Counted from the stretch's first letter, positions 1 to 9,738 are shown. The stretch: 64,000 bases of DNA from Methanobrevibacter sp. (GCF_030539665.1 NZ_JAUNXR010000001.1:412767-476766); one strand, 5' to 3'. Notes: generated by a model from the letters alone, not told the origin. Numbers and translations are program-made.

Positions 1-292
1 CTTTTTTCACTGGTTTATAATCACGAATAATATTAATGGTCGCTTTTGGAGCTATCAATGCTATCTGATTAATTTCTTCAGAGTCCAATTCTCTATTTTC
101 TATTTTTAAAATATCTTTTCTCCCAATTTCCTTTGAAGATACATTCATAGCTATTGTAACGTTTTTTGTTTCTGAATTTGGAAGGTTCAATATTTTAAGA
201 ATATGTAATGCACCATTTGCTGTAATATGGTCAATTACAGTACCGTTTTCAATTGCTTTGATTTTTAGTTCGGATTTTTTAAGTTTATCCAT
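1..292 (-). CDS. pyrI: Aspartate carbamoyltransferase regulatory chain (5' part, runs off the window)
   Basis: Regulatory subunit of aspartate transcarbamoylase, which binds effector nucleotides in the first committed step of pyrimidine synthesis. The reverse strand from the ATG at 292-290 reads [20 protein letters not shown] and continues through [11 protein letters not shown] and [11 protein letters not shown], the typical N-terminal allosteric domain of PyrI. About 97 codons are visible. The C-terminal zinc-binding domain lies beyond the left edge. It is the last gene seen of a minus-strand run that begins with hisA at 3035. Confidence 0.9.
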   Translation of the reverse strand, partial: MDKLKKSELKIKAIENGTVIDHITANGALHILKILNLPNSETKNVTIAMNVSSKEIGRKDILKIENRELDSEEINQIALIAPKATINIIRDYKPVKK

Positions 293-304
293 AAAATAAC
301 CTTT

Positions 305-796
305 TTATTTATATATTTTTAAGTCTAAAATGTCTATAATACTTTCAGCATCTCTCATGAGTCTGTTCATGTCCTTATCTTTTGTTTTTATTGTAAATGT
401 TTCAACAACACGTCCTCCACGAGCTTTGACTTTTTTTTCAAGTTTTTCAATGGTTGCAGCTCCGCCGGAAGAGGTCATTGTTGTAAATAGGATAACATCC
501 TTTCTTCTCAAGTCACATGAATCGATAATTGTGCTGATTGCAGGACTTGGTTTGGATGCCCATACTGGTGTTCCTATATATATTAAGTCATAATTTTCCA
601 GATTGAGTGTTGGTGGATAAATTTCAGTTTTATTTTCACGAAATGCGTCAAAAGATGCGGTTAGCCTGTTTTTAAATCCATCTCTTGGTTTCAAGTCTTG
701 AATCATAACTATATCCGCATTTAGATTATATGCCAATACCTTTGAAATTATTTCTGTAGATCCACTTTCTGAATAGTATATTATTAAAGTTTTCAT
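305..796 (-). CDS. Flavodoxin family protein
   Basis: A 163-residue single-domain flavodoxin-like protein, probably binding FMN and carrying electrons in the cytoplasm. The N-terminal beta strand and phosphate loop read LIIYYSESGST (residues 4-14), matching the T/S-x-T/S-G-x-T loop. Further strands read DLIYIGTPVWA (about 70-80) and VILFTTMTSSGG (about 100-111), the usual second and third FMN-contacting segments. The start ATG is preceded by AAGGAG. The protein is shorter than A-type flavoproteins and has no fused beta-lactamase domain. Its redox partner cannot be read from the sequence. It sits 10 nt downstream of argC in the same direction, so co-transcription is likely. Confidence 0.8.
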   Translation of the reverse strand: MKTLIIYYSESGSTEIISKVLAYNLNADIVMIQDLKPRDGFKNRLTASFDAFRENKTEIYPPTLNLENYDLIYIGTPVWASKPSPAISTIIDSCDLRRKDVILFTTMTSSGGAATIEKLEKKVKARGGRVVETFTIKTKDKDMNRLMRDAESIIDILDLKIYK

Positions 797-806
797 CTGA
801 CTCTCC

Positions 807-1826
807 TTATGGGTGAAGGCCGAAATGTGTTAAACCTGTTTGTTCTGGAAGTCCAAGTAAGATGTTCATATTGTGGATTGCCTGACCTGATGCTCCTTTA
901 ACAAGATTATCGATTACGGATAACATTACAAGTCTTCCGGTTTCATCTATTTCAAATCCGCCAATATGGGCAAAGTTGGATCCGCGAACAGAACTTAGGT
1001 GTGGGATTTCCCCTTCATCCATAATTTTAATAAAATATTCATCACCATATTCTTTTTGATATAGTTCCCTAATCTCTTCAGGTGTTATATCTTCATTTTC
1101 TTCATTTAAAAAGCTATGGCTTGTTGTTTGTATTCCACGAATTACAGGGACCAAATGAGGGGTAAATGAAACTTTAACGCCTTCAAATCCTTTCAATTCT
1201 TGTTGAATTTCAGACATGTGCCTATGGGTTGAAATTTTATAAGGATTTACATTGTCCGCAATATTGGGATAATGTGTTGTTTCGCTTGGATTAACTCCAG
1301 CACCACTGACTCCAGTTTTTGAATCAATAACTATTCTATCAACAATATTGTTTTTAATTAAAGGGTATGATGAGAGAATAGCTCCTGTTGGGAAACATCC
1401 TGGGTTAGCTACCAGATTTGCCTTTTTGATTTCATCCCTGTATATTTCAGGAAGTCCATATACGGCTTCAGCATCGCTGGTGTGCTCCATCCCATACCAT
1501 TTCTCATAGACGTCTCTTGATTTGTATCTGTAATCTCCACTTAGGTCAATTACCTTTGCACCAGTTTCTAAAATGTCTGGGACAATTTTCATTGAAGCTC
1601 CATGTGGAGTTGCTGTAAACACAATGTCTGCTTCTAGTTCGGATGGCTGCTTGTTCTTAAAAACAAGTCCTGAATCTCTAATATGTGGGTGTATTTTATG
1701 AGCTTCCACTCCATCATATTGTCTGGATGTAATTTCTGTAACTTCCACTTCGGGATGGTTTAAGAGCATCCTTAGAAGTTCTCCACCTGTATATCCGCTT
1801 GCACCTACAATAGCTACGTTTGTCAT
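807..1826 (-). CDS. argC: N-acetyl-gamma-glutamyl-phosphate reductase
   Basis: Third enzyme of arginine synthesis, reducing N-acetylglutamyl phosphate to the semialdehyde with NADPH. The Rossmann loop [16 protein letters not shown] is at the N-terminus. The catalytic cysteine lies in NPGCFPTGA (about residues 142-150), and the C-terminal part carries [11 protein letters not shown], all typical of ArgC. I prefer the ATG at 1826, which gives MTNVAIVG and lies two bases after the ribL stop. An in-frame ATG at 1841 would add MIVIK and overlap ribL. Two further arginine genes, argJ and argB, are scattered at 48 kb and 56 kb. Confidence 0.95.
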   Translation of the reverse strand: MTNVAIVGASGYTGGELLRMLLNHPEVEVTEITSRQYDGVEAHKIHPHIRDSGLVFKNKQPSELEADIVFTATPHGASMKIVPDILETGAKVIDLSGDYRYKSRDVYEKWYGMEHTSDAEAVYGLPEIYRDEIKKANLVANPGCFPTGAILSSYPLIKNNIVDRIVIDSKTGVSGAGVNPSETTHYPNIADNVNPYKISTHRHMSEIQQELKGFEGVKVSFTPHLVPVIRGIQTTSHSFLNEENEDITPEEIRELYQKEYGDEYFIKIMDEGEIPHLSSVRGSNFAHIGGFEIDETGRLVMLSVIDNLVKGASGQAIHNMNILLGLPEQTGLTHFGLHP

Positions 1827-1827
1827 T

Positions 1828-2286
1828 TTAATCACAATCATCTAATTTATCTTTAAAGTCAGTATTTTTAATTTTTTTAATAATTTTACAGCTGCTGTCC
1901 AGCTTTGCATCATGATAAACATTCACACGTTCAACCTTAGCTTTAAGACCTCTCTTATTAATTTCCTCTTGGATTTTTTCCTCGTTATGGCATTGGTCAG
2001 GGCCAATTGCAATTATGTCCGGATCTATTTCTTCCACAATTTTGAATATGTCTCCATCCTCATTTCCAAGAACTGCCTCATCAACAGGTTTCAACATCTG
2101 TATAAGGTCTCTGCGCTGATTTTCACCTACAATTGGGGTTCTTTTATTTTTCTTAACGGTGGAATCACGAGCTATGACCACATAAAGTTCAGCATCATCA
2201 CCACCAAGTTTTTTAGCTTCTTCAAGGTATATTCCATGGCCAGGATGTAATATATCAAACGTTCCACTTGCCATTACTTTTTTCAT
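1828..2286 (-). CDS. ribL: FAD synthase (archaeal cytidylyltransferase type)
   Basis: Adenylyltransferase converting FMN to FAD. It belongs to the nucleotidyltransferase family typified by methanogen RibL. The HxGH motif appears as [12 protein letters not shown] close to the N-terminus, and the second nucleotide-binding region as [10 protein letters not shown]-terminal cysteines (CHNEEK and SSCKIIKK) fit the archaeal RibL pattern. The start was set at the ATG at 2286 because AGGTG sits 8 nt upstream; an upstream GTG at 2295 lies within the leader. About 152 residues is the normal size. It is sandwiched between hisA and argC with almost no spacing, so it is probably in one transcript. Confidence 0.85.
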   Translation of the reverse strand: MKKVMASGTFDILHPGHGIYLEEAKKLGGDDAELYVVIARDSTVKKNKRTPIVGENQRRDLIQMLKPVDEAVLGNEDGDIFKIVEEIDPDIIAIGPDQCHNEEKIQEEINKRGLKAKVERVNVYHDAKLDSSCKIIKKIKNTDFKDKLDDCD

Positions 2287-2297
2287 TACTTTCACAC

Positions 2298-3035
2298 CTA
2301 TCTTTTTTGATATTTCAATGCTTCTTTCAAGTCAATCTTGTCTTTATATAGTGCAGATCCAATTACGATACCTTCAACTCCGGTCTTGTTTAGCTCTTTC
2401 ACATCTTCAATGCTGGAAATGCCTCCAGAGTAAACTATTGGAATGTCTACTGAATTTTTAAGGTTGTTAAGAGGTTCTAAATTAAATCCACCAAGCAATC
2501 CTTCCACATCGACGTTGGTGAAAAGGATACTTCCTGCTCCAGCTTCCTTCATTGAATTTGAAAGCTCTACAGGGGTTTTGTCAATATTTTCCTGCCATCC
2601 CTTAATTACGACTTTATTGTCTTTGCTGTCAAGGGAAACCATCACTCTATCTGAACCATATTCATCAGACAATTCTGTCAAGGTTTTGGGATGCATTATT
2701 CCCATGGTTCCTATGATGACTCTTTCAATGTCCAAATCAAGAAGTTCTTTAGCATATTCGGTACTTCTAATCCCACCACCAATCTGTACTGGAACTGAAA
2801 CTTCATCCACTATCTTTTTAAGAGCTGGAAAATTGGATTCTTTGTTTATTGTTCCATCCAAATCGATTATGTGCAATGCGTCCGCTCCCATGTCTTCCCA
2901 TTTTTTAGCTACCTTTTCAGGATTTTCAATCTGAACCATTTCGCTTCCTGGCTTTCCCTGAACAAGCTGCACGCACTTTCCATTTTTAACGTCGACAGCA
3001 GGCATTATTAACATTTCATCTTTTTTAAATGACAT
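2298..3035 (-). CDS. hisA: Phosphoribosylformimino-5-aminoimidazole carboxamide ribotide isomerase
   Basis: TIM-barrel isomerase of histidine synthesis, opening the ProFAR aminoaldose to the ketose PRFAR. The N-terminal strand reads [17 protein letters not shown] with the catalytic Asp. A phosphate-binding motif QIGGGIRS is at about residues 84-91, the second half carries [10 protein letters not shown], and VIGSALYK is near the C-terminus. The 245-residue length is normal. The ATG is preceded by GAGGT. This is the first gene of the minus-strand run and is divergent from truA across an A+T-rich 113-nt gap. Confidence 0.95.
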   Translation of the reverse strand: MSFKKDEMLIMPAVDVKNGKCVQLVQGKPGSEMVQIENPEKVAKKWEDMGADALHIIDLDGTINKESNFPALKKIVDEVSVPVQIGGGIRSTEYAKELLDLDIERVIIGTMGIMHPKTLTELSDEYGSDRVMVSLDSKDNKVVIKGWQENIDKTPVELSNSMKEAGAGSILFTNVDVEGLLGGFNLEPLNNLKNSVDIPIVYSGGISSIEDVKELNKTGVEGIVIGSALYKDKIDLKEALKYQKR

Positions 3036-3148
3036 TTTAAACCTCTTAATTATATTATAATATATTATTTATGTAATATTGTTATAATTAAAATTAGCTA
3101 TTATTCAATCATAAAATTATTATTATTTGATTTATATAATATTTTAAT

Positions 3149-4012
3149 ATGAAAAGGACGGCTTTAAAAATTGGATATATTGGAACTAATTTTCATGGAT
3201 TTCAAAGACAACCTGATTTAAGGACGGTTGAGGAAGAATTAATTTATCATTTAAGAAAATTGGGATATATTGACGATTTGAAAAAGTCCAGATTTAGAAT
3301 TGCAGGTCGTACCGATGCAGGAGTTCATAGCTTGGGAAATGTAATCAGTTTTCAAAGCGAAAAGGAAGTTCGAGTAAACGAGATCAACAACAGCTTGCCT
3401 GATGATATTCAGATTCTTGCAAAGGCCCCTGTAAGGTTTGGTTTTAAACCGAGATATGCTGAAATGCGCCAGTATCGCTATATGCTGTTTCGTGAAGATT
3501 TGGACTTTGACAAGCTTAATGAGGTTGCCGAAATATTTAAGGGAACCCATAATTTCACCAATTTTACAAAGCGTTTCCAGAAGACAACAACAAGAACAAT
3601 TTCAGACATTAAAATCAATAAGGTTGAACTGGAAGATTTCCACAAGAAAGAATTTCCAAATTTGCATGACACCATTTCTCCAATTTTTGTTGATATCTAT
3701 GGTGAAAGCTTCCTATGGAATATGGTTCGCAAGATGATGAGGGTCTTTGTGGACGTTGGCTTGGGCAAGATGGATTTGGATAGGGTTGAGGAATTGCTGA
3801 ATCCTGAAGAAAACGCTCCAAGAGCCAATATAAAGGTTTTGGAACCTGATTATCTTATTTTGATGGACATTGTTTACGATGGGATAAAGTTCACATATGA
3901 CGATTATGCCTGCAGAAGATTTAAAAAGGAATTGGTCAATAATCTGACAAATCTTCAAAGGGATTATGCGATTAAGGAATCAATAATAAAAAGTTTAAAT
4001 GATTTGCACTAA
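3149..4012 (+). CDS. truA: tRNA pseudouridine synthase A
   Basis: Isomerises uridines in the tRNA anticodon arm to pseudouridine. The catalytic aspartate is in RIAGRTDAGVHSLGNV (residues about 51-66), the TruA signature. The N-terminus IGYIGTNFHGFQRQP and the later SFLWNMVRKMMRV segment are also family hallmarks. No Shine-Dalgarno sequence precedes the ATG, which directly follows an A+T-rich promoter-like stretch, so a leaderless or near-leaderless mRNA is likely. The 287-residue length is typical of archaeal TruA. Confidence 0.93.
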   Translation: MKRTALKIGYIGTNFHGFQRQPDLRTVEEELIYHLRKLGYIDDLKKSRFRIAGRTDAGVHSLGNVISFQSEKEVRVNEINNSLPDDIQILAKAPVRFGFKPRYAEMRQYRYMLFREDLDFDKLNEVAEIFKGTHNFTNFTKRFQKTTTRTISDIKINKVELEDFHKKEFPNLHDTISPIFVDIYGESFLWNMVRKMMRVFVDVGLGKMDLDRVEELLNPEENAPRANIKVLEPDYLILMDIVYDGIKFTYDDYACRRFKKELVNNLTNLQRDYAIKESIIKSLNDLH

Positions 4013-4032
4013 ATTTATTTATGAGGGGTAAT

Positions 4033-5355
4033 ATGAAAATAGCTATTGTACTTGGAACTAGGCCGGAAATTATTAAAATGGCGCCAATTATTGATGAAAT
4101 TACTAAAAGAGATATGGATGTGGTCCTAATTCACACAGGACAGCATTATGACAAAGAAATGTCCGATAATTTCTTTAAAGATCTGGAAATTCCATTGCCT
4201 GACTACAATATATCCGTAGGTTCAGCTTCTCACGGTAAGCAGACAGGTTTGGTTATGGAGGGAATTGAAGACATTTTAATAAACGAAAAACCTGATATAG
4301 TTCTTGTTCAGGGGGATACAAATGCTGTTTTGGCAGGGTCCCTTGTTGCGGCCAAGCTTCATATTGCTGTAGGTCATGTGGAAGCCGGTTTACGTTCTTT
4401 TGATGACACTATGCCTGAAGAGATTAACCGTAAGGTAAGTGATGTTTGTTCTGCAATGTATTTTATTCCAACAGAAGATGCAGCCATCAACTTGCTTGCA
4501 GAGAATATTTCTCATAAAAAAATGATAATAACAGGAAATAGTGTTGTCGACGCTTGTTTTAGACATTTGGAAATAGCTAAAAAAAGAGAAATTGAAGAGG
4601 AATCTTTAAGGGAAATAGATTTCGACAATCTGGATAATGTGATTACTTTAACTATGCACAGGGCAGAGAACGTGGATGATGAAACTCGTTTAAAGGGCAT
4701 CATCAATGCATTAAAAGAGTTGACAGAGACCAATATCATTTTCCCAATCCATCCAAGAACCCAGAAAACCTTGCAGAATTTCGGTTTATATGATGAATTG
4801 GATTCATTGGATCATATTCATATGGTAAAGCCATTGGGATATCTTGATTTTTTAGTTCTTCAATCTAATTCAGATTTAATTTTAACAGACTCAGGAGGTC
4901 TTCAGGAAGAGGCCATAACTCTTGATGTCCCGGCATTAACATTAAGGTACAATACGGAAAGGCCTGAAACAGTAACTGCTGGTGGAAACATATTGGTTGG
5001 TGCAGACACCGATGTTATTGTAGGTTTTGTTAGAAAAATTCTGGAAGACGATGATTTTGCAGAAAGCATGAAATCAGCTAAAAATCCATATGGTGATGGT
5101 ACTTCTGCCATTAGGACTCTTGATGCTATTGAGAAGTTCTATGAGGAAGGGTTGCTTACCATTGAAGCTCCTGATGATATTATGACTTCATTCAAAAGAA
5201 AAATGGCTGTTGTAAATGAGGATATTACTGTAGCGGAGTTTGAAGATCGCTATTGTGCTTTGATTCATTTGGTTTACAACAATGAAGAAATGCTATTCCC
5301 TCACGATGACTTAAACCTTAAAAACTTGATGATTGCTTATGACAAATACAACTAA
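4033..5355 (+). CDS. wecB: UDP-N-acetylglucosamine 2-epimerase (non-hydrolysing)
   Basis: Interconverts UDP-GlcNAc and UDP-ManNAc, supplying activated amino sugars for surface glycans. The N-terminus MKIAIVLGTRPEIIKMAPII, then HTGQHYD, LVQGDTNAVLAGSL, GHVEAGLRS, HPRTQK and LTDSGGLQEEA make a full GT-B epimerase set. The start is taken at 4033 because GAGGGG lies just upstream; an ATG 12 nt earlier lies outside that spacing. A C-terminal extension of roughly 70 residues goes beyond the usual core of about 370. The gene overlaps mfnD by 17 nt, coupling a glycan gene to cofactor synthesis. Confidence 0.93.
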   Translation: MKIAIVLGTRPEIIKMAPIIDEITKRDMDVVLIHTGQHYDKEMSDNFFKDLEIPLPDYNISVGSASHGKQTGLVMEGIEDILINEKPDIVLVQGDTNAVLAGSLVAAKLHIAVGHVEAGLRSFDDTMPEEINRKVSDVCSAMYFIPTEDAAINLLAENISHKKMIITGNSVVDACFRHLEIAKKREIEEESLREIDFDNLDNVITLTMHRAENVDDETRLKGIINALKELTETNIIFPIHPRTQKTLQNFGLYDELDSLDHIHMVKPLGYLDFLVLQSNSDLILTDSGGLQEEAITLDVPALTLRYNTERPETVTAGGNILVGADTDVIVGFVRKILEDDDFAESMKSAKNPYGDGTSAIRTLDAIEKFYEEGLLTIEAPDDIMTSFKRKMAVVNEDITVAEFEDRYCALIHLVYNNEEMLFPHDDLNLKNLMIAYDKYN

Positions 5356-6436
5356 GAACTCTATTTTGGCATTTGAATATTTTACTGCTTCTGGAGAAAA
5401 CGATAAATGCATAAGTTCAGAAGCTGAAGCTCTTATTCGTGCTCTTTTAGATGATTTAAAAGATTTTGATGTAACTATTATTTTAAATAATACCTATAAG
5501 CATGTTGCTGATGGCTACAGCAATGTAAATCCCATAATTATAGAAGGGAGTTTGGAGGATTATTTGAAGGATAATTTGGATGGATTTGAAAAGGCAATAT
5601 ATATTGCCGCTGAAAATGACAATCATCTTTACAATATTGCCAAGATTTTGGAGGATAAGGATATTTTTATTTATAATTCCAATTCTGAGGCATGTTTCAA
5701 GAGCTCAGATAAGTTTGAATTATTTGAGTCATTGTACGGTGCCGTTCCACAGCCTCTTACAAATAAGTTTAAAATTGATTCTAAAGGTTATTGGAAACGT
5801 GCTGTTGAGAATCTCTATAAGAAATGGCAGGCTGAAGATCCATTAACAAAGCTTAAACTCATCATAAAGCCAATAAATGGTGTTGACTGTGAAAATGTAG
5901 TAATTCTGAATGACATTGATGAGTTAAGCTATGATTTGGAAGATATATTTCCTCCAGGTTCCAGAATCCTTGTTCAGGAATTCATTGATGGTGAAGATAT
6001 TAGCGTAAGTTTGATGGTTCATGACGGCAAGGCAATACCTTTAAGTATCAACAAGCAGTTTGTTGAGATTAAGGGTGATTTTGAAAGATATCTGGGTGGA
6101 ATGCTTCCATATGAAACAGACTTTAAAGATCAAATTTTGGAAGTGGCAATTAAGGCTTGTGAAACATTGGAAGGTCTGAACGGTTTTGTTGGAGTTGATT
6201 TGAGACTCAATCCTGATGAAACAGATTTATACAATGTTTATTTGATTGAAATCAATTCCAGATTTACCACTCCATATGTTGGGCTTCAAAAAATTGCTAA
6301 TTTCAATATTGCAAACAGCATTATTGATTGGATTGATGGTAAAATGGATTCAGAAGATTTGGAGAAAATTATATCTTTCGATGGTCATGTTGAGTTTAAG
6401 AAAGTGAAGGACCATCTTATGATTGAGGTGTTTTAA
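5339..6436 (+). CDS. mfnD: Tyramine--L-glutamate ligase (ATP-grasp), methanofuran biosynthesis
   Basis: ATP-grasp ligase that attaches the first glutamate to tyramine in methanofuran synthesis. ATP-grasp features visible are KLIIKPINGVDCENVV (lysine and loop), RILVQEFIDGEDISVSLMV (metal and ATP region) and the closing FVGVDLRLN ... YLIEINSRFTTPYVG with the Mg-binding E-x-N. The ATG at 5339 lies inside the end of wecB; a TTG six bases upstream is less likely. The assignment to MfnD rather than another ATP-grasp enzyme rests on the N-terminal style (ILAFEYFTASG) and on the adjoining mfnF-type gene. Confidence 0.85.
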   Translation: MTNTTKNSILAFEYFTASGENDKCISSEAEALIRALLDDLKDFDVTIILNNTYKHVADGYSNVNPIIIEGSLEDYLKDNLDGFEKAIYIAAENDNHLYNIAKILEDKDIFIYNSNSEACFKSSDKFELFESLYGAVPQPLTNKFKIDSKGYWKRAVENLYKKWQAEDPLTKLKLIIKPINGVDCENVVILNDIDELSYDLEDIFPPGSRILVQEFIDGEDISVSLMVHDGKAIPLSINKQFVEIKGDFERYLGGMLPYETDFKDQILEVAIKACETLEGLNGFVGVDLRLNPDETDLYNVYLIEINSRFTTPYVGLQKIANFNIANSIIDWIDGKMDSEDLEKIISFDGHVEFKKVKDHLMIEVF

Positions 6437-6437
6437 A

Positions 6438-7457
6438 ATGAAGATTGCAGGTTTTGATATTGGAGGTGCAAATACAGATTTGGCCATTATTGACTTTGAC
6501 GGCGATGAAATAAAGAACATTGAAGTGGATTTTGCATACCTGCCAATGTGGAGTAACAATGATGATTTGCAGAATGTGTTGGTTGATTTGATTGAAAAGA
6601 TATGTCCTATTGATGAAATTGATGCAGTTGGAATATCCATGACTGCTGAGCTTGTTGATGCATATGATACAAAAAAGGATGGTGTTCTGGACATTGTGGA
6701 AAAATGTGAAAGGACATTTGACTGCCCTATTGGATATGTGGGTCTTGATGGAATTCTTACAAGAGAAGAGATAGAAGCAAATCCTTTAAATGCAGCAGCT
6801 GCAAACTGGATAGCCACCTGTGAAATAGCTACTTTAATTAGTGACAACTGTATTTTCATCGACACAGGAAGCACAACCACAGACATCATTCCAATCAAGA
6901 ACGGAAAGCAATGTGCAATAGGCAATTCAGACTTCGAAAGATTGGCCACTGGAGAGCTGGTATATACCGGTACATTAAGGACAAATCTTGCCAGTTTTCT
7001 TGAAAAGATTCCATTTAATGGAAATGAATATAGGGTAGCTTCCGAACTGTTTGCACAAACCGCTGACGTTTATATGGTTTTGGATTTGATTGACGAGTCT
7101 GATTATGTTTGCGATACATTCGACGGGGAAGGAAAATCCAAATTCGATTGCATGAAAAGAATTGCTCGCGTTCTTTGTGCAGATATGGATATGTTGTCCG
7201 AAGAGGACATTTTAAAAATAGCTAGTTTTATACACAAAGCCCAAGTGGCACAAATCGCAGATGGCTTAAATCAAGTATCAAAAACACAAGGGTTGGATTT
7301 GATTGTAACAACAGGTCTTGGAAAGGACATTCTCGATAAAAGGGCTGCAGAACTATTGGGTTTAAAAGTCCAATCCATGGGCGAAATACTGACTGATGAG
7401 CAGTGCGTTGTTGCGCCGGCTGTAGGAACTGCAGTCATGATGAACAAAGCCATCTAA
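6438..7457 (+). CDS. mfnF: MfnF-type (hydantoinase/oxoprolinase-fold) methanofuran biosynthesis enzyme
   Basis: Member of the ASKHA-fold family formerly named H4MPT-linked C1 transfer pathway protein, characterised in methanogens as the enzyme joining the aminomethylfuran phosphate unit to glutamyl-tyramine. The sequence shows the phosphate-1 loop FDIGGANTDLAIID, the phosphate-2 type motif IFIDTGSTTTDIIPI at about 136-150 and IVTTGLGKDIL near the C-terminus. ATG 6438 is preceded by GAGGTG. It follows mfnD directly, so two consecutive methanofuran genes share a transcript. The last 4 nt overlap carS, which is convergent. Confidence 0.85.
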   Translation: MKIAGFDIGGANTDLAIIDFDGDEIKNIEVDFAYLPMWSNNDDLQNVLVDLIEKICPIDEIDAVGISMTAELVDAYDTKKDGVLDIVEKCERTFDCPIGYVGLDGILTREEIEANPLNAAAANWIATCEIATLISDNCIFIDTGSTTTDIIPIKNGKQCAIGNSDFERLATGELVYTGTLRTNLASFLEKIPFNGNEYRVASELFAQTADVYMVLDLIDESDYVCDTFDGEGKSKFDCMKRIARVLCADMDMLSEEDILKIASFIHKAQVAQIADGLNQVSKTQGLDLIVTTGLGKDILDKRAAELLGLKVQSMGEILTDEQCVVAPAVGTAVMMNKAI

Positions 7458-8020
7458 TACCAGACATCTTTAATTCCAAACAGATATGCAAGTGAATTTG
7501 AGATCAAATGGATAAAAATAGTAATTACTATGGCAATTACAACAAACATCCAGTCAAACTTAACAATTACAGATACGAAAAGCAAGGCAACCAATATGAA
7601 GTCTGCCTGATCAAGGATAGGTGCCGGTTTTCCCCTGCCTATTCCAATTCTTCTTTTTAGAAAACTTCCGATGGCATCTCCAACAAGAGCTCCCAATCCC
7701 AATAGGAATCCTACGATGATTCCTTCAACAAGACTTGTGCATATTGGAGTGAAAATGTAGCTTCCAAAGTTTGCCATAATGAACGGACCAAAAAAACCTT
7801 GAATGGCTCCAACAACAGTTCCAAAAATAGTTCCTCCAATAAGGCCTTTCCAAGTCACCCCATCTCCAATCCAACGATTTCCCTTTTTGTCTGATTTTCT
7901 AAAATCAACGGGAGTGCCTCCTCCAAACAATAATCCTCCACTGTTTGAAGCGTAGGCTGGAAGAATAAAAAATACCGTTGTTAGGCATGAAAATAATAAT
8001 ATTTCAAAGTTTGTTAACAT
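7454..8020 (-). CDS. carS: CDP-archaeol synthase
   Basis: Integral membrane CTP transferase that activates 2,3-di-O-geranylgeranylglyceryl phosphate to CDP-archaeol, the branch point for archaeal phospholipids. About five hydrophobic segments are seen. The conserved loop GGGTPVDFRKSDKKGNRWIG is followed by GVTWKGLIGG and later GDAIGSFLKRRIG, the DUF46/CarS signature. The 188-residue length is near the family norm of about 170-190. It is convergent with mfnF and divergent from the downstream Tes-like gene. Confidence 0.92.
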   Translation of the reverse strand: MLTNFEILLFSCLTTVFFILPAYASNSGGLLFGGGTPVDFRKSDKKGNRWIGDGVTWKGLIGGTIFGTVVGAIQGFFGPFIMANFGSYIFTPICTSLVEGIIVGFLLGLGALVGDAIGSFLKRRIGIGRGKPAPILDQADFILVALLFVSVIVKFDWMFVVIAIVITIFIHLISNSLAYLFGIKDVWY

Positions 8021-8187
8021 TCATCAATCTCCATTTAGTATAATTATCTATTTGAAAGTGATTTTATTTAAATTTTCATATTTATGGCAATTAAATTTAA
8101 ATAGTTGGGAGTATTAATATTATTATATTATAAAAATTATCAAAATTACCGAAATTCACTTGTATTAAGATATTTGGAGGTGCTTTT

Positions 8188-9696
8188 TTGAAAATTAAAG
8201 ATACTAAAAGTTTATGCCCGGAATGTTTAAAAACACTTGATGCTGAGGTATATGAGGAAGACGGAAAAATTTACATTAAAAAAACCTGTGAAGAACACGG
8301 GGAATTTGTTAACACTTATTGGAGTGACGCTGATTTATATCATAAAGTAAATAACTTTGAACCAACAATTAGACACGTTGAAAATCCTGCAGTGGAAAAA
8401 GAAGGGGCCTGTCCTGAAAACTGCGGCCTTTGTGAAAAACATAATACTTCTACCGTATTGGGATTGATAGATGTAACTAATCGTTGTAATTTACGCTGTC
8501 CGATTTGTTTTGCAAACGCGGCTCAAACTGGAAGGTTATATGATCCTACACAGGATGAAATCAGACAAATGCTTAAAAACTTAAGAAATCTAAAACCTTT
8601 CCCAACCCCTGCAATTCAATATGCTGGTGGTGAACCAACAGTACGTAAAGATATTGTTGAACTCATAGCAATGGCTAAGGAAGAGGGTTTTACCCATGTT
8701 CAAATAGCTACAAACGGTTTAAGATTAGCTAGGAAGGAAAATTTTGCTCAGGAATTAAAAGATGCAGGATTAAACACAGTATATATGGCATTCGATGGTG
8801 TAACACCAGAACCATATATTGCAAGTAGAGGAAAGGATTTACTTCCACAAAAACTTAAAGCCATTGAAAACTGTAGAAAAGCAGGCCTTGGTATGGTTTT
8901 AGTGCCTACTGTTGTTGGCGGAGTAAATGATCACCAAATAGGGGACATTATTAAATTCGCATTTGAAAACAGAGACATAATTTATGGAGTAAACTTCCAG
9001 CCTGTTTCATTTGCAGGAAGAACTCCTTCTGATGCAGTAGAAGAACAAAGAATAACCATTCCTGATTTTGTCAATTTGGTATCAGAACAAACCTTGGGAG
9101 ATTTGCAGCCTGAAAATTTCTACCCTCCATCATCTGTTGAACCAGTTTCAAGATTTATGGGTATTATGGACGGCGAACCAGCTAGTGTTACCCTTAACTG
9201 TAGCCAACATTGTGGTATAGCTACTTATGTTTTCATTGAGGAAAGCGAAGACCCAGACAAGCCTGACAAATTGATTCCTATTACTGACTTTATTGATGTT
9301 GATGGATTCTTTGAATTACTGGACAAATACTCTGACAGGATTGAAGAAGGAGGATTTGGTATTAAGAAAAGAACCCTTGCAAAAGCAGCTACAGAATTGC
9401 CTAAATTAATCAACAAGGATAAAAAACCTAAAAACCTGGACATTACTAAAATCTTGTTAAATGTATTTACACACAGGTCTTATGATGCTTTAGGCGAATT
9501 CTCTAAAGATGCAATGCTCATTTCATGCATGCACTTCATGGATCCATTTAACTTTGATGAAGATAGGGTTAAAAAATGCGTTATCCATTATGCAACTCCA
9601 GATGGAAGAATCATTCCATTCTGTTCAATGAATTCAATTTATAGAGAAGGAATTGAAGAAGAGTTTTCAACACCATTAAAATCTAAAAAAGAGTAA
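8188..9696 (+). CDS. tes: Tes-like radical SAM enzyme (tetraether synthase / MJ0619 family)
   Basis: Large radical SAM protein. An N-terminal CPECLKTL zinc- or FeS-like pair is followed by a cysteine cluster CPENCGLCEKH and the radical SAM motif CNLRCPIC (C100, C104, C107). Another cysteine block follows in NCSQHCGIATYVF, and a C-terminal CVIHYATPDGR carries further cysteines. This layout matches the family containing the tetraether lipid synthase, which couples two archaeol chains tail to tail; an earlier proposal gave the M. jannaschii member a role in H4MPT methylation. The start codon is TTG at 8188, fixed by GGAGGTG 7 nt upstream. It stands next to carS, which also acts in lipids. The family is certain; substrate is inferred. 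Confidence 0.8.
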   Translation: MKIKDTKSLCPECLKTLDAEVYEEDGKIYIKKTCEEHGEFVNTYWSDADLYHKVNNFEPTIRHVENPAVEKEGACPENCGLCEKHNTSTVLGLIDVTNRCNLRCPICFANAAQTGRLYDPTQDEIRQMLKNLRNLKPFPTPAIQYAGGEPTVRKDIVELIAMAKEEGFTHVQIATNGLRLARKENFAQELKDAGLNTVYMAFDGVTPEPYIASRGKDLLPQKLKAIENCRKAGLGMVLVPTVVGGVNDHQIGDIIKFAFENRDIIYGVNFQPVSFAGRTPSDAVEEQRITIPDFVNLVSEQTLGDLQPENFYPPSSVEPVSRFMGIMDGEPASVTLNCSQHCGIATYVFIEESEDPDKPDKLIPITDFIDVDGFFELLDKYSDRIEEGGFGIKKRTLAKAATELPKLINKDKKPKNLDITKILLNVFTHRSYDALGEFSKDAMLISCMHFMDPFNFDEDRVKKCVIHYATPDGRIIPFCSMNSIYREGIEEEFSTPLKSKKE

Positions 9697-9720
9697 TTAA
9701 ACTCTTTTCATATTCTTTTT
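9687..9720 (+). terminator. Intrinsic terminator after the Tes-like gene
   Basis: AAAAGAGT (9687-9694) pairs with ACTCTTTT (9701-9708) around a 6-nt AATTAA loop. The hairpin overlaps the stop codon and is followed by the T-rich TATTCTTTTTAT. Confidence 0.6.
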
Positions 9721-9738
9721 ATACTGGGACTGTTTCAT

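Noticed and set aside
3036-3148. A TATA box for truA at about 3131
   Set aside because: It lies only about 18 nt before the ATG, too close for a start 25 nt downstream unless translation begins elsewhere.
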